Assembly (NCBI GenBank): GCA_039180675.1
Contig: JBCDDC010000002.1
Location: forward strand, 1 to 64,000
Direction: 5' to 3'
Length of the DNA: 64,000 bases
DNA from: Thermohalobaculum sp039180675
GTDB taxonomy: Bacteria; Pseudomonadota; Alphaproteobacteria; Rhodobacterales; Rhodobacteraceae
Shown: piece by piece, positions 34,793-43,094 of the stretch
Numbering within the stretch: position 1 is the first letter of the stretch
Layout: every line of letters starts with the position of its first letter
The notes under the pieces: model-generated
Seen by the model: only the letters and a program-made list of their open reading frames with translations
Databases searched by the model: none
Told to the model about the DNA's origin: nothing
Translations under genes and position numbers: made by a program

Positions 34793-34973
34793 GTCGCCTT
34801 CTCCCAACCTGTCTGCCTTCCCGAAGCATAGCATCTATAGTGGAGATGTCGCTAACTTCAAAGATCTGGTGCCTAAAGATGCTTGTCAAACGTGTTGAAT
34901 ACTGGGCGTTTCTGGGGCCGCCGATGGCTTTACGGTTGCCAAATGGGGCGGGCGGATTCAACGTGTGGCCGTT

Positions 34974-35651
34974 ATGATTTCCTTGTCCGGTGTCACCTTT
35001 GGCTATGATGGGCGCGAAACGCTGTCTGAGATCTCTGCCGAGATCCCTCAGGGCACGTTCGCGTTCCTGACCGGTCCTTCGGGCACCGGCAAGACGACGC
35101 TGATGAAGATGCTGTATCTGGAGCATTTTCCGTGGTCGGGCCAACTCGAGATCCTCGGCTTTAAGCCTAACACGCTCTACGAGGACGAAATCGTCGATCT
35201 GCGCCGCCGGATCGGCATCGTTTTCCAGGATTTCGCGCTTCTCGAGCATATCACGGTGATGGAGAACATCGCGCTGCCGCTGAGGATCGCGGGCAAGCGG
35301 TCCGAGGATTACCGCGAGGATATGGAGCAGCTCGTCAAGTGGGTCGGGCTGGGGCAGCGGATGCACGCGCTGCCGCCGCAGATCTCGGCAGGCGAGAAAC
35401 AGCGCGCGGCGATTGCCCGTGCGGTTGTAAATTCGCCCGATGTGATTCTGGCCGACGAGCCCACGGGAAACGTGGATCCGGAGATGGGGACCCGGATCTT
35501 GCGCCTGTTGATCGAGCTCAATCGGCTCGGCAAGACGGTGCTGATCGCGACCCATGACCTGCATCTGATCCGAAGCTCGAAGGGCCAGGTGAGCGCGCGG
35601 ATCTACCGGCTGGCGGATGGCAAGCTGACCCAGAGCGGGAGCGAGCTGTGA
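34974..35651 (+). CDS. ftsE: Cell-division ATP-binding protein FtsE
   Basis: 225 residues from the ATG at 34974; a GTG three codons upstream is possible. ABC ATPase with Walker A GPSGTGKTT, Q-loop FQDFALLEH, signature ISAGEKQRAAIARA (a variant of LSGGQ), Walker B VILADEPTGN and the switch His in ATHDLHLI. FtsE with FtsX controls peptidoglycan hydrolases at the septum. Its stop overlaps the ftsX start (GTGA). Confidence 0.95.
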   Translation: MISLSGVTFGYDGRETLSEISAEIPQGTFAFLTGPSGTGKTTLMKMLYLEHFPWSGQLEILGFKPNTLYEDEIVDLRRRIGIVFQDFALLEHITVMENIALPLRIAGKRSEDYREDMEQLVKWVGLGQRMHALPPQISAGEKQRAAIARAVVNSPDVILADEPTGNVDPEMGTRILRLLIELNRLGKTVLIATHDLHLIRSSKGQVSARIYRLADGKLTQSGSEL

Positions 35652-36532
35652 TCGGCCTCCTGTGCCCGGATGACGGCCCGCCGATCGTGCCGACGCGGGG
35701 CTGGTCGGCCTGGATCACCATCACGACGGCGGCGGCGATGGGGTTCCTCGCCATCATCTGCCTGGCCGCCGGGCTTGCCGCCGGCCGGCTCGCCGCGACC
35801 TGGGAGGCGGATTTCGAGGGGCTCGCCACCGTCTCGGTCCAGGCCGAGGTAGGCGAGATCGAGAGCCGGATTGCGCGGGCGGTCGAGATCCTGGAGACGA
35901 CGCCCGGGATCGGCCGGGTGCGGGTTCTGACCGATGCCGAGCATGCGGAACTGATGGCGCCCTGGCTGGGCGAGAGCCTGCCGATGGATGTGCTGCCGAT
36001 GCCGCGGCTGATCGAGGTGGAGCGCCGCGGCGACGGGCCGGACGTGCCGCGCCTGCAGGCCCGGCTGGATCAGACGGCGCCGGGCGCGCTCTATGACGAC
36101 CATCAGGTCTGGCGCGCGCCGCTGATCGATGCTGCGCAGGGGCTGTCGTTGCTCGCCTGGGCGGCGACGACGCTGGTGATCCTGACGGCCGCCGGGATGC
36201 TGGCGCTGGCGGCGCAGGCCTCGCTGGCCGGAAACCGCGATGTGGTGCGGGTCGTGCGGCTGATCGGGGCGACGGATGCCTATATCGCGCAGGCCTTCAT
36301 CGCGCGCATCGCCATGCGCGGCTTTGCCGGTGGTCTGGCAGGTGCGGCGCTGGGCGTGCTGGCGCTGGGGGCGCTGCCGGCGCCCGGGCCGGGGGCGGAG
36401 CTTGGCCTGACGCTCACGCCCGGGACGCTGACGAGCCTTCTGCTCCTGATCTTCGTGCCGCTCGGCACCACGGCGATCGCGCTCGGGGCCGCATGGGTGG
36501 CGGTGCGCGCGGCGCTCAGCCGGATCGTGTGA
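35648..36532 (+). CDS. ftsX: Cell-division membrane protein FtsX
   Basis: 294 residues from a GTG that overlaps the ftsE stop. Four membrane helices are visible (about 24-46, 168-192, 222-250 and 260-288) with a periplasmic loop in between (GIGRVRVLTDAEHAELMAPWLG), as in FtsX. It partners FtsE as an ABC-type signal transducer at the divisome. The next gene, plsC, begins immediately after the stop codon. Confidence 0.93.
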   Translation: MIGLLCPDDGPPIVPTRGWSAWITITTAAAMGFLAIICLAAGLAAGRLAATWEADFEGLATVSVQAEVGEIESRIARAVEILETTPGIGRVRVLTDAEHAELMAPWLGESLPMDVLPMPRLIEVERRGDGPDVPRLQARLDQTAPGALYDDHQVWRAPLIDAAQGLSLLAWAATTLVILTAAGMLALAAQASLAGNRDVVRVVRLIGATDAYIAQAFIARIAMRGFAGGLAGAALGVLALGALPAPGPGAELGLTLTPGTLTSLLLLIFVPLGTTAIALGAAWVAVRAALSRIV

Positions 36533-37222
36533 ATGCCCTCGCCGCTCTTCGCCGTGCTGATCTACGGGGTCATGGGCGTGATGGGCGTGATCGGTATCCC
36601 TGCGCTGCTCAGCGACGATTGGAGCCGCAGGTGGAAGAAGCTCTATTGCAAGATCGTCTTCCGGCTTTTGCGCGCGGTCTACGGCATCCGCGTCACGGTC
36701 GAGGGCGAGGTGCCAAGGGGCGATGTGCTGATCGCCGCCAAGCACCAGTCGCTGTTGGATGTGCTGATCATCTACCACGCGCTCGAGAAACCGCGCTTCG
36801 TGATGAAGCGCGAGCTGATGTGGACGCCGGTTTTCGGGCTTTATGCGCGGCGCAGCGGGGCGGTGCCGATCGACCGCAGACCGCGCCATGGCGCCGCTAA
36901 GGAACTGGTCGAGGCGTTCGAGGGGGTGAAGGGCCAGATCGTGATCTACCCTCAGGGCACGCGGGTGGCGCCGGGGGCGACGGCACCCTACCGGCGGGGC
37001 ATCACCCGGATGGCCGAGGCGACCGGCCGCCCGGTGATCCCGGCGGCGACGAATTCCGGGCTTTTCTGGGCCAAGGGCGGGCGCATGCAGGGGCCGGGCA
37101 CCGCGGTGGTGCGGTTTGGACCGACATTCGCCGGAGATCTGCCCGCCGCCGAACTGATGACCGAGACGGTGTCCTGGATCGAGATCGAAAGCCGCGAGCT
37201 GGCCGGGTTAGAGCCCCTTTGA
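36533..37222 (+). CDS. plsC: 1-acyl-sn-glycerol-3-phosphate acyltransferase
   Basis: 229 residues. PlsC-type acyltransferase making phosphatidic acid. Motifs are KHQSLLD (the His-x4-Asp acyltransferase motif), FVMKRELMWTPVFG, GAVPIDRRP, YPQGTRVAPGA and RPVIPAATNSG. A membrane segment is at the N-terminus. No gap separates it from ftsX, so it is translated from the same message. Its 3' end overlaps the 3' end of accA by 15 bases (convergent genes). Confidence 0.95.
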   Translation: MPSPLFAVLIYGVMGVMGVIGIPALLSDDWSRRWKKLYCKIVFRLLRAVYGIRVTVEGEVPRGDVLIAAKHQSLLDVLIIYHALEKPRFVMKRELMWTPVFGLYARRSGAVPIDRRPRHGAAKELVEAFEGVKGQIVIYPQGTRVAPGATAPYRRGITRMAEATGRPVIPAATNSGLFWAKGGRMQGPGTAVVRFGPTFAGDLPAAELMTETVSWIEIESRELAGLEPL

Positions 37223-38164
37223 GCCCATCGCGACGAACTTGTCGCGCCGGTGCTGCTTCAGTGCGCCCGGGTCAAGCGCGGTAAGCTCGCCCAGGGTCTC
37301 GGCGATCGCATTGCGCACATTGCCGATGGTGACCTTCGGGTCGCGCTGCGCGCCGCCGAGGGGTTCGGGGATGATCCGGTCGATCACCTCGAGCTTCAAA
37401 AGATCCTGCGCGGTGAGCCTAAGGGCGGCGGCGGCATCCTGCATCTTCTCGGCGTTCTTCCAGAGGATCGAGGCGCAGCCTTCGGGCGAGATGACGGAAT
37501 AGACCGAATGCTCCAGCATCATCACCTTGTTGGCGGTGGCAAAGGCGACGGCGCCGCCCGAGCCGCCCTCGCCGATCACGACCGAGATCAGCGGGACCTT
37601 GAGCGAGAGGCAGGTCTGGGTGGAGCGGGCGATGGCCTCGGACTGGCCGCGCTCCTCCGCCCCCTTGCCGGGATAGGCGCCGGGGGTGTCGATCAGGGTG
37701 ATGACGGGCAGGCCGAAACGGTCGGCTAGCTCCATCAGGCGCACCGCCTTGCGGTAGCCCTCGGGCCGGGCCATGCCAAAGTTCCGCTCCAGCCTTGTCT
37801 TGGTGTTGTGGCCCTTCTCATGGCCGATCACGACAACGGGCGTGTCGTCGAAGCGCGCGAGGCCGCCAATCACCGCGTGGTCTTCCGCGAAATTGCGGTC
37901 ACCGGAGAGGGGCGTGACCTCGGAGAAGAGCGCGTTGACATAGTCTTTCGTGTGCGGCCGGTCCGGGTGGCGGGCGACCTGGCATTTCTGCCAGGGGGAG
38001 AGATCGGCGTAGAGCTCGGTCAGAAGCTCGTTCGCGCGTTTGTCGAGCGTGTCGGCTTCGCCGTCGACATTCATCTTGGCGTCTTGGGCTGCGAGCGCGC
38101 GCAGCTCCGCCGCCTTGCCCTGGAGCTCGGCCAGCCCCTTTTCGAAGTCGAGATAGTTCTGCAT
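37208..38164 (-). CDS. accA: Acetyl-CoA carboxylase carboxyltransferase subunit alpha
   Basis: 318 residues. Alpha subunit of the carboxyltransferase that passes the carboxyl group from biotin to acetyl-CoA to form malonyl-CoA. Marks: LSPWQKCQVARHPDRPHT, FARFDD region with VVVIGHEKGHNTK, RPEGYRKAVRLMELADRFGLP, DTPGAYPGKGAEERGQ and EGGSGGAVAF. An AGGAGG site supports the start at 38164. Confidence 0.96.
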   Translation of the reverse strand: MQNYLDFEKGLAELQGKAAELRALAAQDAKMNVDGEADTLDKRANELLTELYADLSPWQKCQVARHPDRPHTKDYVNALFSEVTPLSGDRNFAEDHAVIGGLARFDDTPVVVIGHEKGHNTKTRLERNFGMARPEGYRKAVRLMELADRFGLPVITLIDTPGAYPGKGAEERGQSEAIARSTQTCLSLKVPLISVVIGEGGSGGAVAFATANKVMMLEHSVYSVISPEGCASILWKNAEKMQDAAAALRLTAQDLLKLEVIDRIIPEPLGGAQRDPKVTIGNVRNAIAETLGELTALDPGALKQHRRDKFVAMGSKGL

Positions 38165-38246
38165 GTCCGCCTCCTGCCCAGCGCCGGATTTAGGCGCGAT
38201 GGGCGGGAAATGCAATCGGCTCTCTTTTCTGGGTGCGCCCCCCGGA

Positions 38247-38302
38247 GGCCCCGTCCCGGGGCCGCCGGCGGCCACTTAAACGCGATCCATTCGGATCGCG
38301 TT
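38247..38302. repeat. Cluster of perfect hairpins/palindromes between mcl1 and accA
   Basis: Three adjoining structures: GGCCCCG/CGGGGCC (38247-38253 with 38257-38263), the palindrome GGCCGCCGGCGGCC (38260-38273, sharing bases with the first), and AACGCGATCC/GGATCGCGTT (38279-38288 with 38293-38302, loop ATTC). None has a T tract. They lie in the 273-base gap between the mcl1 stop and the accA start. Confidence 0.6.
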
Positions 38303-38388
38303 ACGGGCGCCGGGTGTCATACTTACGGAATAACGCCGTGCGGTTCAGCCCGCGCCAGTGCGCCCGGAAGCGCGCCAGGCAAAGGCGC

Positions 38389-38411
38389 ATGCGCAGCCTT
38401 GGGCTGCGCAT
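38389..38411 (-). repeat. Hairpin downstream of mcl1
   Basis: Perfect 10-bp stem ATGCGCAGCC/GGCTGCGCAT with loop TTG, 27 bases past the mcl1 stop codon. On the minus strand it is followed only by GCGCCTTTGCC, so it could be a weak terminator or an mRNA-stabilising hairpin. Confidence 0.45.
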
Positions 38412-38437
38412 TCCGTTTGGTTCGCCCTGGCTTTGGG

Positions 38438-39409
38438 TCAGCCCTGGGCGATCAGGTCCGCCTGTTTCACCACCACTTCCGCCTGGCGGATCGAGGCGAG
38501 GTCGATGAGTTTGCCGTCGAGGGTAACGGCGCCTGCGCCGGAGCGTTTGGCTTCCTCCATCGCGTCGATGATCCGTTTGGCTTTGGTCACGGCGGCCTCT
38601 GACGGCGTGAATATCTCGTTGGAGAGTGCGATCTGGCTCGGGTGGATCGCCCATTTGCCGACCATGCCGAGCGTGGCGGAGCGGAGCGCCTGGGCCTTGA
38701 AGCCCTCAGGGTCTGAAAAGTCGCCGAAGGGGCCATCGACGGGAAGCACGCCATGGGTACGGCAGGCGGCGACGATGGCGACGGTGGGATAGTGCCATGG
38801 GTCGGCGAGGCTGCGAGCCCGCTCACCCTCGCCCTCATCCAGCATGTAGTAGTTCTCCTGCGTGCCACCGATCGCGGTCGTCTGCATGCCCATGAAGGCC
38901 GCATAGTCCGCAGGGCCGAGGCTCATCGCCTGCATGCGGGGGCTGGAGGCCGCGATCTCCTCGACATGGGCGAGGCCGGCGGCGGTTTCGATGATCACCT
39001 CAAGGCCGATGCGTTTCTCGCGGCCCAGCCCGTCCTCGATCGCGGTGACCATGGCGTCGACCGCGTAGACGTCTTTCGCGTTGCCAGCCTTGGGGATCAT
39101 GATGAGATCGAGCCGTCCCTTGGTCTGCTCCATCAGGTCGACCACGTCGCGCACCCAATAGGGCGTGTCGAGCCCGTTGATCCTGACCGAGAGGGTCTTG
39201 TTCCCCCAGTCGATGTCGTTGATCGCCTGGACGATGTTTTTGCGCGCCTCGATCTTGTCGTCCGGCGCCACCGCGTCCTCGAGATCGAGGTTGATCACAT
39301 CCGCCGCCGAGGCCGCCATTTTCTCGAACAGCGCGGGGCGCGAGCCGGGGCCGAAGAGCTGGCAGCGGTTGGGGCGGGCCGGGGCGGCGGGCTGGACGGT
39401 GAAGCTCAT
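38438..39409 (-). CDS. mcl1: L-malyl-CoA/beta-methylmalyl-CoA lyase
   Basis: 323 residues. CitE-like HpcH/HpaI family. The sequence is very close to Mcl1 of Rhodobacter sphaeroides as I recall it: PARPNRCQLFGPGSRPALF, INLDLEDAVAPDDK, SVRINGLDTPYWVRDVVDL, VIIETAAGLAHVEEIAA, MGMQTTAIGGTQENYYML and GKWAIHPSQIALSNE. It splits beta-methylmalyl-CoA to propionyl-CoA and glyoxylate and malyl-CoA to acetyl-CoA and glyoxylate in the ethylmalonyl-CoA pathway. A GGAGACCGTCC site supports the start. The other pathway genes are not in this window. Confidence 0.93.
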   Translation of the reverse strand: MSFTVQPAAPARPNRCQLFGPGSRPALFEKMAASAADVINLDLEDAVAPDDKIEARKNIVQAINDIDWGNKTLSVRINGLDTPYWVRDVVDLMEQTKGRLDLIMIPKAGNAKDVYAVDAMVTAIEDGLGREKRIGLEVIIETAAGLAHVEEIAASSPRMQAMSLGPADYAAFMGMQTTAIGGTQENYYMLDEGEGERARSLADPWHYPTVAIVAACRTHGVLPVDGPFGDFSDPEGFKAQALRSATLGMVGKWAIHPSQIALSNEIFTPSEAAVTKAKRIIDAMEEAKRSGAGAVTLDGKLIDLASIRQAEVVVKQADLIAQG

Positions 39410-39490
39410 GGACGGTCTCCGGATGTTGCGATGCGGCGCAAGATTATTGCGCCGTCCTTATCCGGGGCGAAACGATCCGTCAATCGCGTT

Positions 39491-40279
39491 TCAGCCGAGG
39501 TCAAAGGTCGCAAGGACCGGACAGTGATCTGACGGCTTCTCCCGCCCGCGCCAGGGTTTCAGAACCTGGCTGGAGCCCGCCACGGGGGAGACGCCGCGCG
39601 ACCAGATATGATCGAGCCTGCGGCCCTTGTCGGCGGCCTCCCAGTCGCGGGCACGGTAGGACCACCAGCTGTAGAGCTTCTCTGGGCTGGGGATGTCGGT
39701 GCGGGTCACGTCGGTCCAGCCGCCCTTCTCCATTGCTATGTTCATCGCGTCGGTCTCGACCGGTGTGTGGGAGACGACCTTGAGGAGTTGTTTGTGCGAC
39801 CAGACATCGTCTTCCAGCGGCGCGATGTTCAAGTCCCCGACCAGAATGCCGGGGTTTTCGTCTTTGACGCCCCAAGCCGTCATCTCCGAGACGAAATCGA
39901 GCTTATGGCCAAACTTCGGGTTCTCGTTGCGGTCGGGCACATCGCCACCGGCGGGGACATAGAAATTGTGCAGGAGCGCGCCGCCCGGCAGGCGGGCCGC
40001 GACGTGGCGGGCGTCGCCTTTCCCGCACCAGTCGATATGGCCCGCGTCTTCCAGCGGCTCGCGGCTGAGGATGGCGACGCCGTTGTAGCCCTTCTGCCCG
40101 CGGGCGACCATGTGGGGGTAGCCGGCCTGGGCGAGCTGCTCGACGGGGATCTTGTCGACCGGGGATTTGGTCTCCTGCAGGCAGAGGATGTCTGGGCCCA
40201 CCTCTTTGAGAAAACCGGTCACGAGATCGATGCGCAAGCGGACCGAATTGATGTTCCAGGTGGCGATGGTGGTTGGCAT
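39491..40279 (-). CDS. xth: Exodeoxyribonuclease III
   Basis: 262 residues. AP endonuclease/3'-5' exonuclease of the ExoIII family: TIATWNINSVRLR, DILCLQETKSP (metal Glu), GYNGVAILSR, LVGDLNIAPLEDDVW (Asp-Asn), RLDHIWSRG and SDHCPVLATF (catalytic Asp-His). Role in base-excision repair. The start at 40279 follows a GGAGACCGCGC site; the open frame upstream is unrelated. Confidence 0.95.
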   Translation of the reverse strand: MPTTIATWNINSVRLRIDLVTGFLKEVGPDILCLQETKSPVDKIPVEQLAQAGYPHMVARGQKGYNGVAILSREPLEDAGHIDWCGKGDARHVAARLPGGALLHNFYVPAGGDVPDRNENPKFGHKLDFVSEMTAWGVKDENPGILVGDLNIAPLEDDVWSHKQLLKVVSHTPVETDAMNIAMEKGGWTDVTRTDIPSPEKLYSWWSYRARDWEAADKGRRLDHIWSRGVSPVAGSSQVLKPWRGREKPSDHCPVLATFDLG

Positions 40280-40371
40280 GCGCGGTCTCCGTCCTAAAGC
40301 TCGGCCCGGGAGATTGGCCTGCCAGTCAGGCGCCCGCAATCAAAAAACCCGCGCCTGAAAACGAGGATCAC

Positions 40372-40408
40372 AAAAAAGAGCGCCCGGTGCGGGGAAACAC
40401 CGGGCGCT
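40372..40408 (-). terminator. Rho-independent terminator of the response-regulator gene
   Basis: Stem AGCGCCCGGTG/CACCGGGCGCT (40379-40389 and 40398-40408), loop of 8, followed on the minus strand by CTTTTTTG. It lies 132 bases past the regulator stop codon at 40540. Confidence 0.85.
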
Positions 40409-40539
40409 GGTCCGAACGGGACCCTGCAACAGGACGGTCCGAGGGGGGGAGAACCGACCTGTCGGGCAGCAGCAGGTTGGGGGGGAGCCGCTGCCTACTC
40501 AGGAAGTATGGTGTAACACACCCGCCTTCAAGGGGGTCA

Positions 40540-41226
40540 TCACATCCCGAGCCTGTATCCTCCCGATTCCGTGAGAAGAATGCGGGCATTCGAGGGATCC
40601 GGCTCGATTTTCTGGCGCAGCCGGTAGATATGGGTCTCGAGCGTGTGGGTGGTGACGCCCGCGTTGTAGCCCCAGACCTCGCGGAGCAGGACATCGCGTT
40701 CCACGGTGCGCCCGCCGGCGCGGTAGAGGAACTTGAGGATGTTGGTTTCCTTCTCGGTGAGGCGGATCTTGCGCTCTTCCTCGTCCGTCAGCATTTTCGC
40801 GCCGGGGCGGAAGTTGTAATGGGCGATCTGGAACACCGCATCCTCGGACTGCTCGTGCTGGCGCAGCTGCGCGCGGATGCGGGCGAGCAGGACCGGGAAC
40901 TTGAAGGGTTTGTGGACGTAATCGTTGGCGCCTGAATCGAGGCCCAGGATCGCGTCCGAGTCGGAGGTCTGGCCGGTGAGCATGATCACGGGGCATTTCA
41001 CGCCCTGCTTGCGCATCAGGCGGCAGACCTCGCGGCCGTCCATGTCCGGCAGGCCGACATCGAGAATGACCAGATCGTGCATCTCGGTCTTGGTGCGCTC
41101 GATTCCGTCGTGGCCTGTGGCGGCTTCGAAGACATCGAACTCGTCGATCATGACCAACTGGTCAGCGAGGGCCTCGCGCAGGTCTTCATCGTCGTCGACG
41201 AGAAGGATTTTTTTCGAAACGGACAT
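40540..41226 (-). CDS. OmpR/PhoB-family response regulator
   Basis: 228 residues. Receiver domain (about 1-125) with ILLVDDDEDLREAL (acidic pocket), LVILDVGLPDMDG (phospho-Asp) and VIMLTGQ, FKFPVLLARIRAQLR (Lys switch). The DNA-binding winged helix (about 135-228) has RLTEKETNILKFLYRAGGR and THTLETHIYRLRQKIEPD. The start at 41226 has a GGAGCATAACT site. No histidine kinase is adjacent, so it is an orphan in this window. Regulators of this type sit beside xth in Rhodobacterales, and CenR is one possible name I cannot confirm. Confidence 0.88.
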   Translation of the reverse strand: MSVSKKILLVDDDEDLREALADQLVMIDEFDVFEAATGHDGIERTKTEMHDLVILDVGLPDMDGREVCRLMRKQGVKCPVIMLTGQTSDSDAILGLDSGANDYVHKPFKFPVLLARIRAQLRQHEQSEDAVFQIAHYNFRPGAKMLTDEEERKIRLTEKETNILKFLYRAGGRTVERDVLLREVWGYNAGVTTHTLETHIYRLRQKIEPDPSNARILLTESGGYRLGM

Positions 41227-41406
41227 AGTTATGCTCCGACTGTTATTGTTTCGATCTGGCCCCCACATGGGTAAAATGACCAGATGTGCCAGATTTTTGA
41301 CAGTACGCTCACCGAACCGTGTGCATACCGACCGGAATGTTTCAAGGTTGCGGTGTTCTGGAGCCTGAATAGTTGATCTGGCTGCTGCGATAGCGAAGGC
41401 GGAGTG

Positions 41407-42510
41407 ATGTCCCTGACTCTGACGGCAGAGGAACGAGTGGCCCGGGCGCGGTCGGACCTGCGCATGGGGGCGCCGATCGCGCTTGTCTCGCCGAGCGGGG
41501 GTGCGCTGGTGGTGGCCGCCGAGATGGTCACCGACCGCCGGCTCGCGGAGTTGCGGGCGCTGATGCCCGAGGAGATCGACATCGCGATCTCGGACCACCG
41601 GGCCGCGACCCTGAAGGCGCGGGCCTATGACGGAAAGCTGGCGCGGGTGGTGGTCGGCGATGCCGAGGATGCCCGCTTTGTCCGCGCCACGGCGGACCCG
41701 GCGGGCGACCTGGCAACCCCGATGAAGGGGCCTTACCGGACCCGGCGCGAGGGGCCGGCGGATCTGCACGCCCTGGCGCTCAACCTGGTGAAACAGGCGC
41801 GGCTTTTGCCCGCCGCGGTGGTCGCGGTCTGGCCGGACCGCGGGGTTGTCGAGCGCCTGGCGGCGGAGGCGCGGTTCTCGGTACTCTCGGAGATGGAGGT
41901 TCACCGGGCAGCGGAGGCGGCGATCCGGATGCAGCTTGTCTCAGGCGCGCGGGTGCCGACCCGGTTCGCCGAGGCGGGCAAGGTGCATGTCTACCGGCCC
42001 GAGGATGGCGGTGAGGAGCACTATGCGGTCGAGGTCGGGCGGCCCGCCCGGTCGCGGCCGGTGCTCTCGCGGCTGCATTCGGCCTGTTTCACCGGCGATG
42101 TGATCGGCTCGCTCAAATGCGATTGCGGGCCGCAGCTTGCCGCCGCGATGGAGCAGATCGCCGGGGAGGGCGCGGGTGTGCTGCTCTACATGAACCAGGA
42201 GGGGCGCGGGATCGGGCTTGCCAACAAGATGCGGGCCTATGCGCTGCAGGACCAGGGATTCGACACGGTCGAGGCGAACCACCGGCTGGGGTTCGAGGAT
42301 GACGAGCGCGATTTCCGCCTCGGCGCCGAGATGCTGAAGGCGATGGGGTTCTCTGCTGTCAGGCTGATGACGAACAACCCGGCCAAGGTCGCGATGATGG
42401 AAGCCTCCGGCGTCTCGGTCGCGGAGCGGGTGGCACTGAAAGTGGGCGAGACCGACGAGAACCGCGCCTATCTGGCGACCAAGGCGGAGAAGAGCGGGCA
42501 TTTGCTTTGA
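41407..42510 (+). CDS. ribA: GTP cyclohydrolase II
   Basis: 367 residues. First step of riboflavin synthesis from GTP. The C-terminal 200 residues carry the catalytic core: LHSACFTGDVIGSLKCDCGPQL (zinc cysteines), YMNQEGRGIGLANKMRAYALQ, GFDTVEANHRLGF and RLMTNNPAKV. The N-terminal 160 residues look like a worn DHBP-synthase (RibB) domain without its acidic motif; this long form is normal in alphaproteobacteria. Its stop overlaps the next start (TTGA). Confidence 0.92.
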   Translation: MSLTLTAEERVARARSDLRMGAPIALVSPSGGALVVAAEMVTDRRLAELRALMPEEIDIAISDHRAATLKARAYDGKLARVVVGDAEDARFVRATADPAGDLATPMKGPYRTRREGPADLHALALNLVKQARLLPAAVVAVWPDRGVVERLAAEARFSVLSEMEVHRAAEAAIRMQLVSGARVPTRFAEAGKVHVYRPEDGGEEHYAVEVGRPARSRPVLSRLHSACFTGDVIGSLKCDCGPQLAAAMEQIAGEGAGVLLYMNQEGRGIGLANKMRAYALQDQGFDTVEANHRLGFEDDERDFRLGAEMLKAMGFSAVRLMTNNPAKVAMMEASGVSVAERVALKVGETDENRAYLATKAEKSGHLL

Positions 42511-43082
42511 TCGTCCCGCGCGACGCCGCCACCGCCTCCCCCACCCACCCGCCCGGAGCCGGCGGCGCCGCCGCGCGGGACGATCTGGTGGTTGGGCCCT
42601 GGGGCGCGCGGCTTCAGGGTGTCCGCTTGCCGTGTTCGGTGGGACGCGGGGGGATTTCGGAGAGCAAGGTCGAGGGCGATGGGGTGACGCCCGCGGGCGT
42701 CTACCGTCTGCTCTGGCTCTACTGGCGGGCGGACCGGCAGGGGCCGCCGCTCAGCGCGCTGGATGCCCTGCCGCTCGGCCCCCAGCAGGGGTGGGCGGAG
42801 ACGCCGGAGGACCCGGACTACAATTGCCCGGTGCGCCACCCCCACGGTTTTCCGGCGGACCGGATGGCGCGGGGTGACGGACTCTACGACCTCTGTGCGG
42901 TGACCGATCAGAATCAGGCGCGGATCCCCGGCGCGGGATCGGCGATCTTCGTGCATCAGTGGCGCAAGCCGCGCCACCCGACGGCGGGCTGCGTCGCCTT
43001 TCGGCGCCGGGATCTTGTGTGGATCCTTGGCGCGTGGCGGCCCTGGTCGCGGCTGGTGATCCGCCTGCGCGGTGGGCTGTGA
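42507..43082 (+). CDS. L,D-transpeptidase (YkuD-type) family protein
   Basis: 191 residues as read from the TTG at 42507 that overlaps the ribA stop. The domain from about residue 26 on has the YkuD fold: GARLQGVRLPCSVGRGGI, SKVEGDGVTPAGVYRL and the active site FVHQWRKPRHPTAGCVAF (His, His and Cys). Such proteins cross-link peptidoglycan or attach lipoproteins, though no signal peptide is seen here. The first ~25 residues (rich in Ala, Pro, Gly) are entirely encoded by a palindromic element (42510-42584) and are unlikely to be part of the ancestral protein, so the true start is doubtful. Confidence 0.8.
   Translation: MIVPRDAATASPTHPPGAGGAAARDDLVVGPWGARLQGVRLPCSVGRGGISESKVEGDGVTPAGVYRLLWLYWRADRQGPPLSALDALPLGPQQGWAETPEDPDYNCPVRHPHGFPADRMARGDGLYDLCAVTDQNQARIPGAGSAIFVHQWRKPRHPTAGCVAFRRRDLVWILGAWRPWSRLVIRLRGGL
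42510..42584. repeat. GC-rich palindromic element B (13-bp perfect arms) at the ribA/ldt junction
   Basis: Arms ATCGTCCCGCGCG and its complement at 42510-42522 and 42572-42584 enclose 49 bases; a second pair CGCCGCC/GGCGGCG (42524-42530 with 42561-42567) nests inside. The loop holds CCCCCACCCACCC. It begins at the last base of the ribA stop codon and occupies the first codons of the transpeptidase frame. Size, arm ends and core match the element at 15070-15150. Confidence 0.75.
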
Positions 43083-43094
43083 GCGTGGTGCGGG

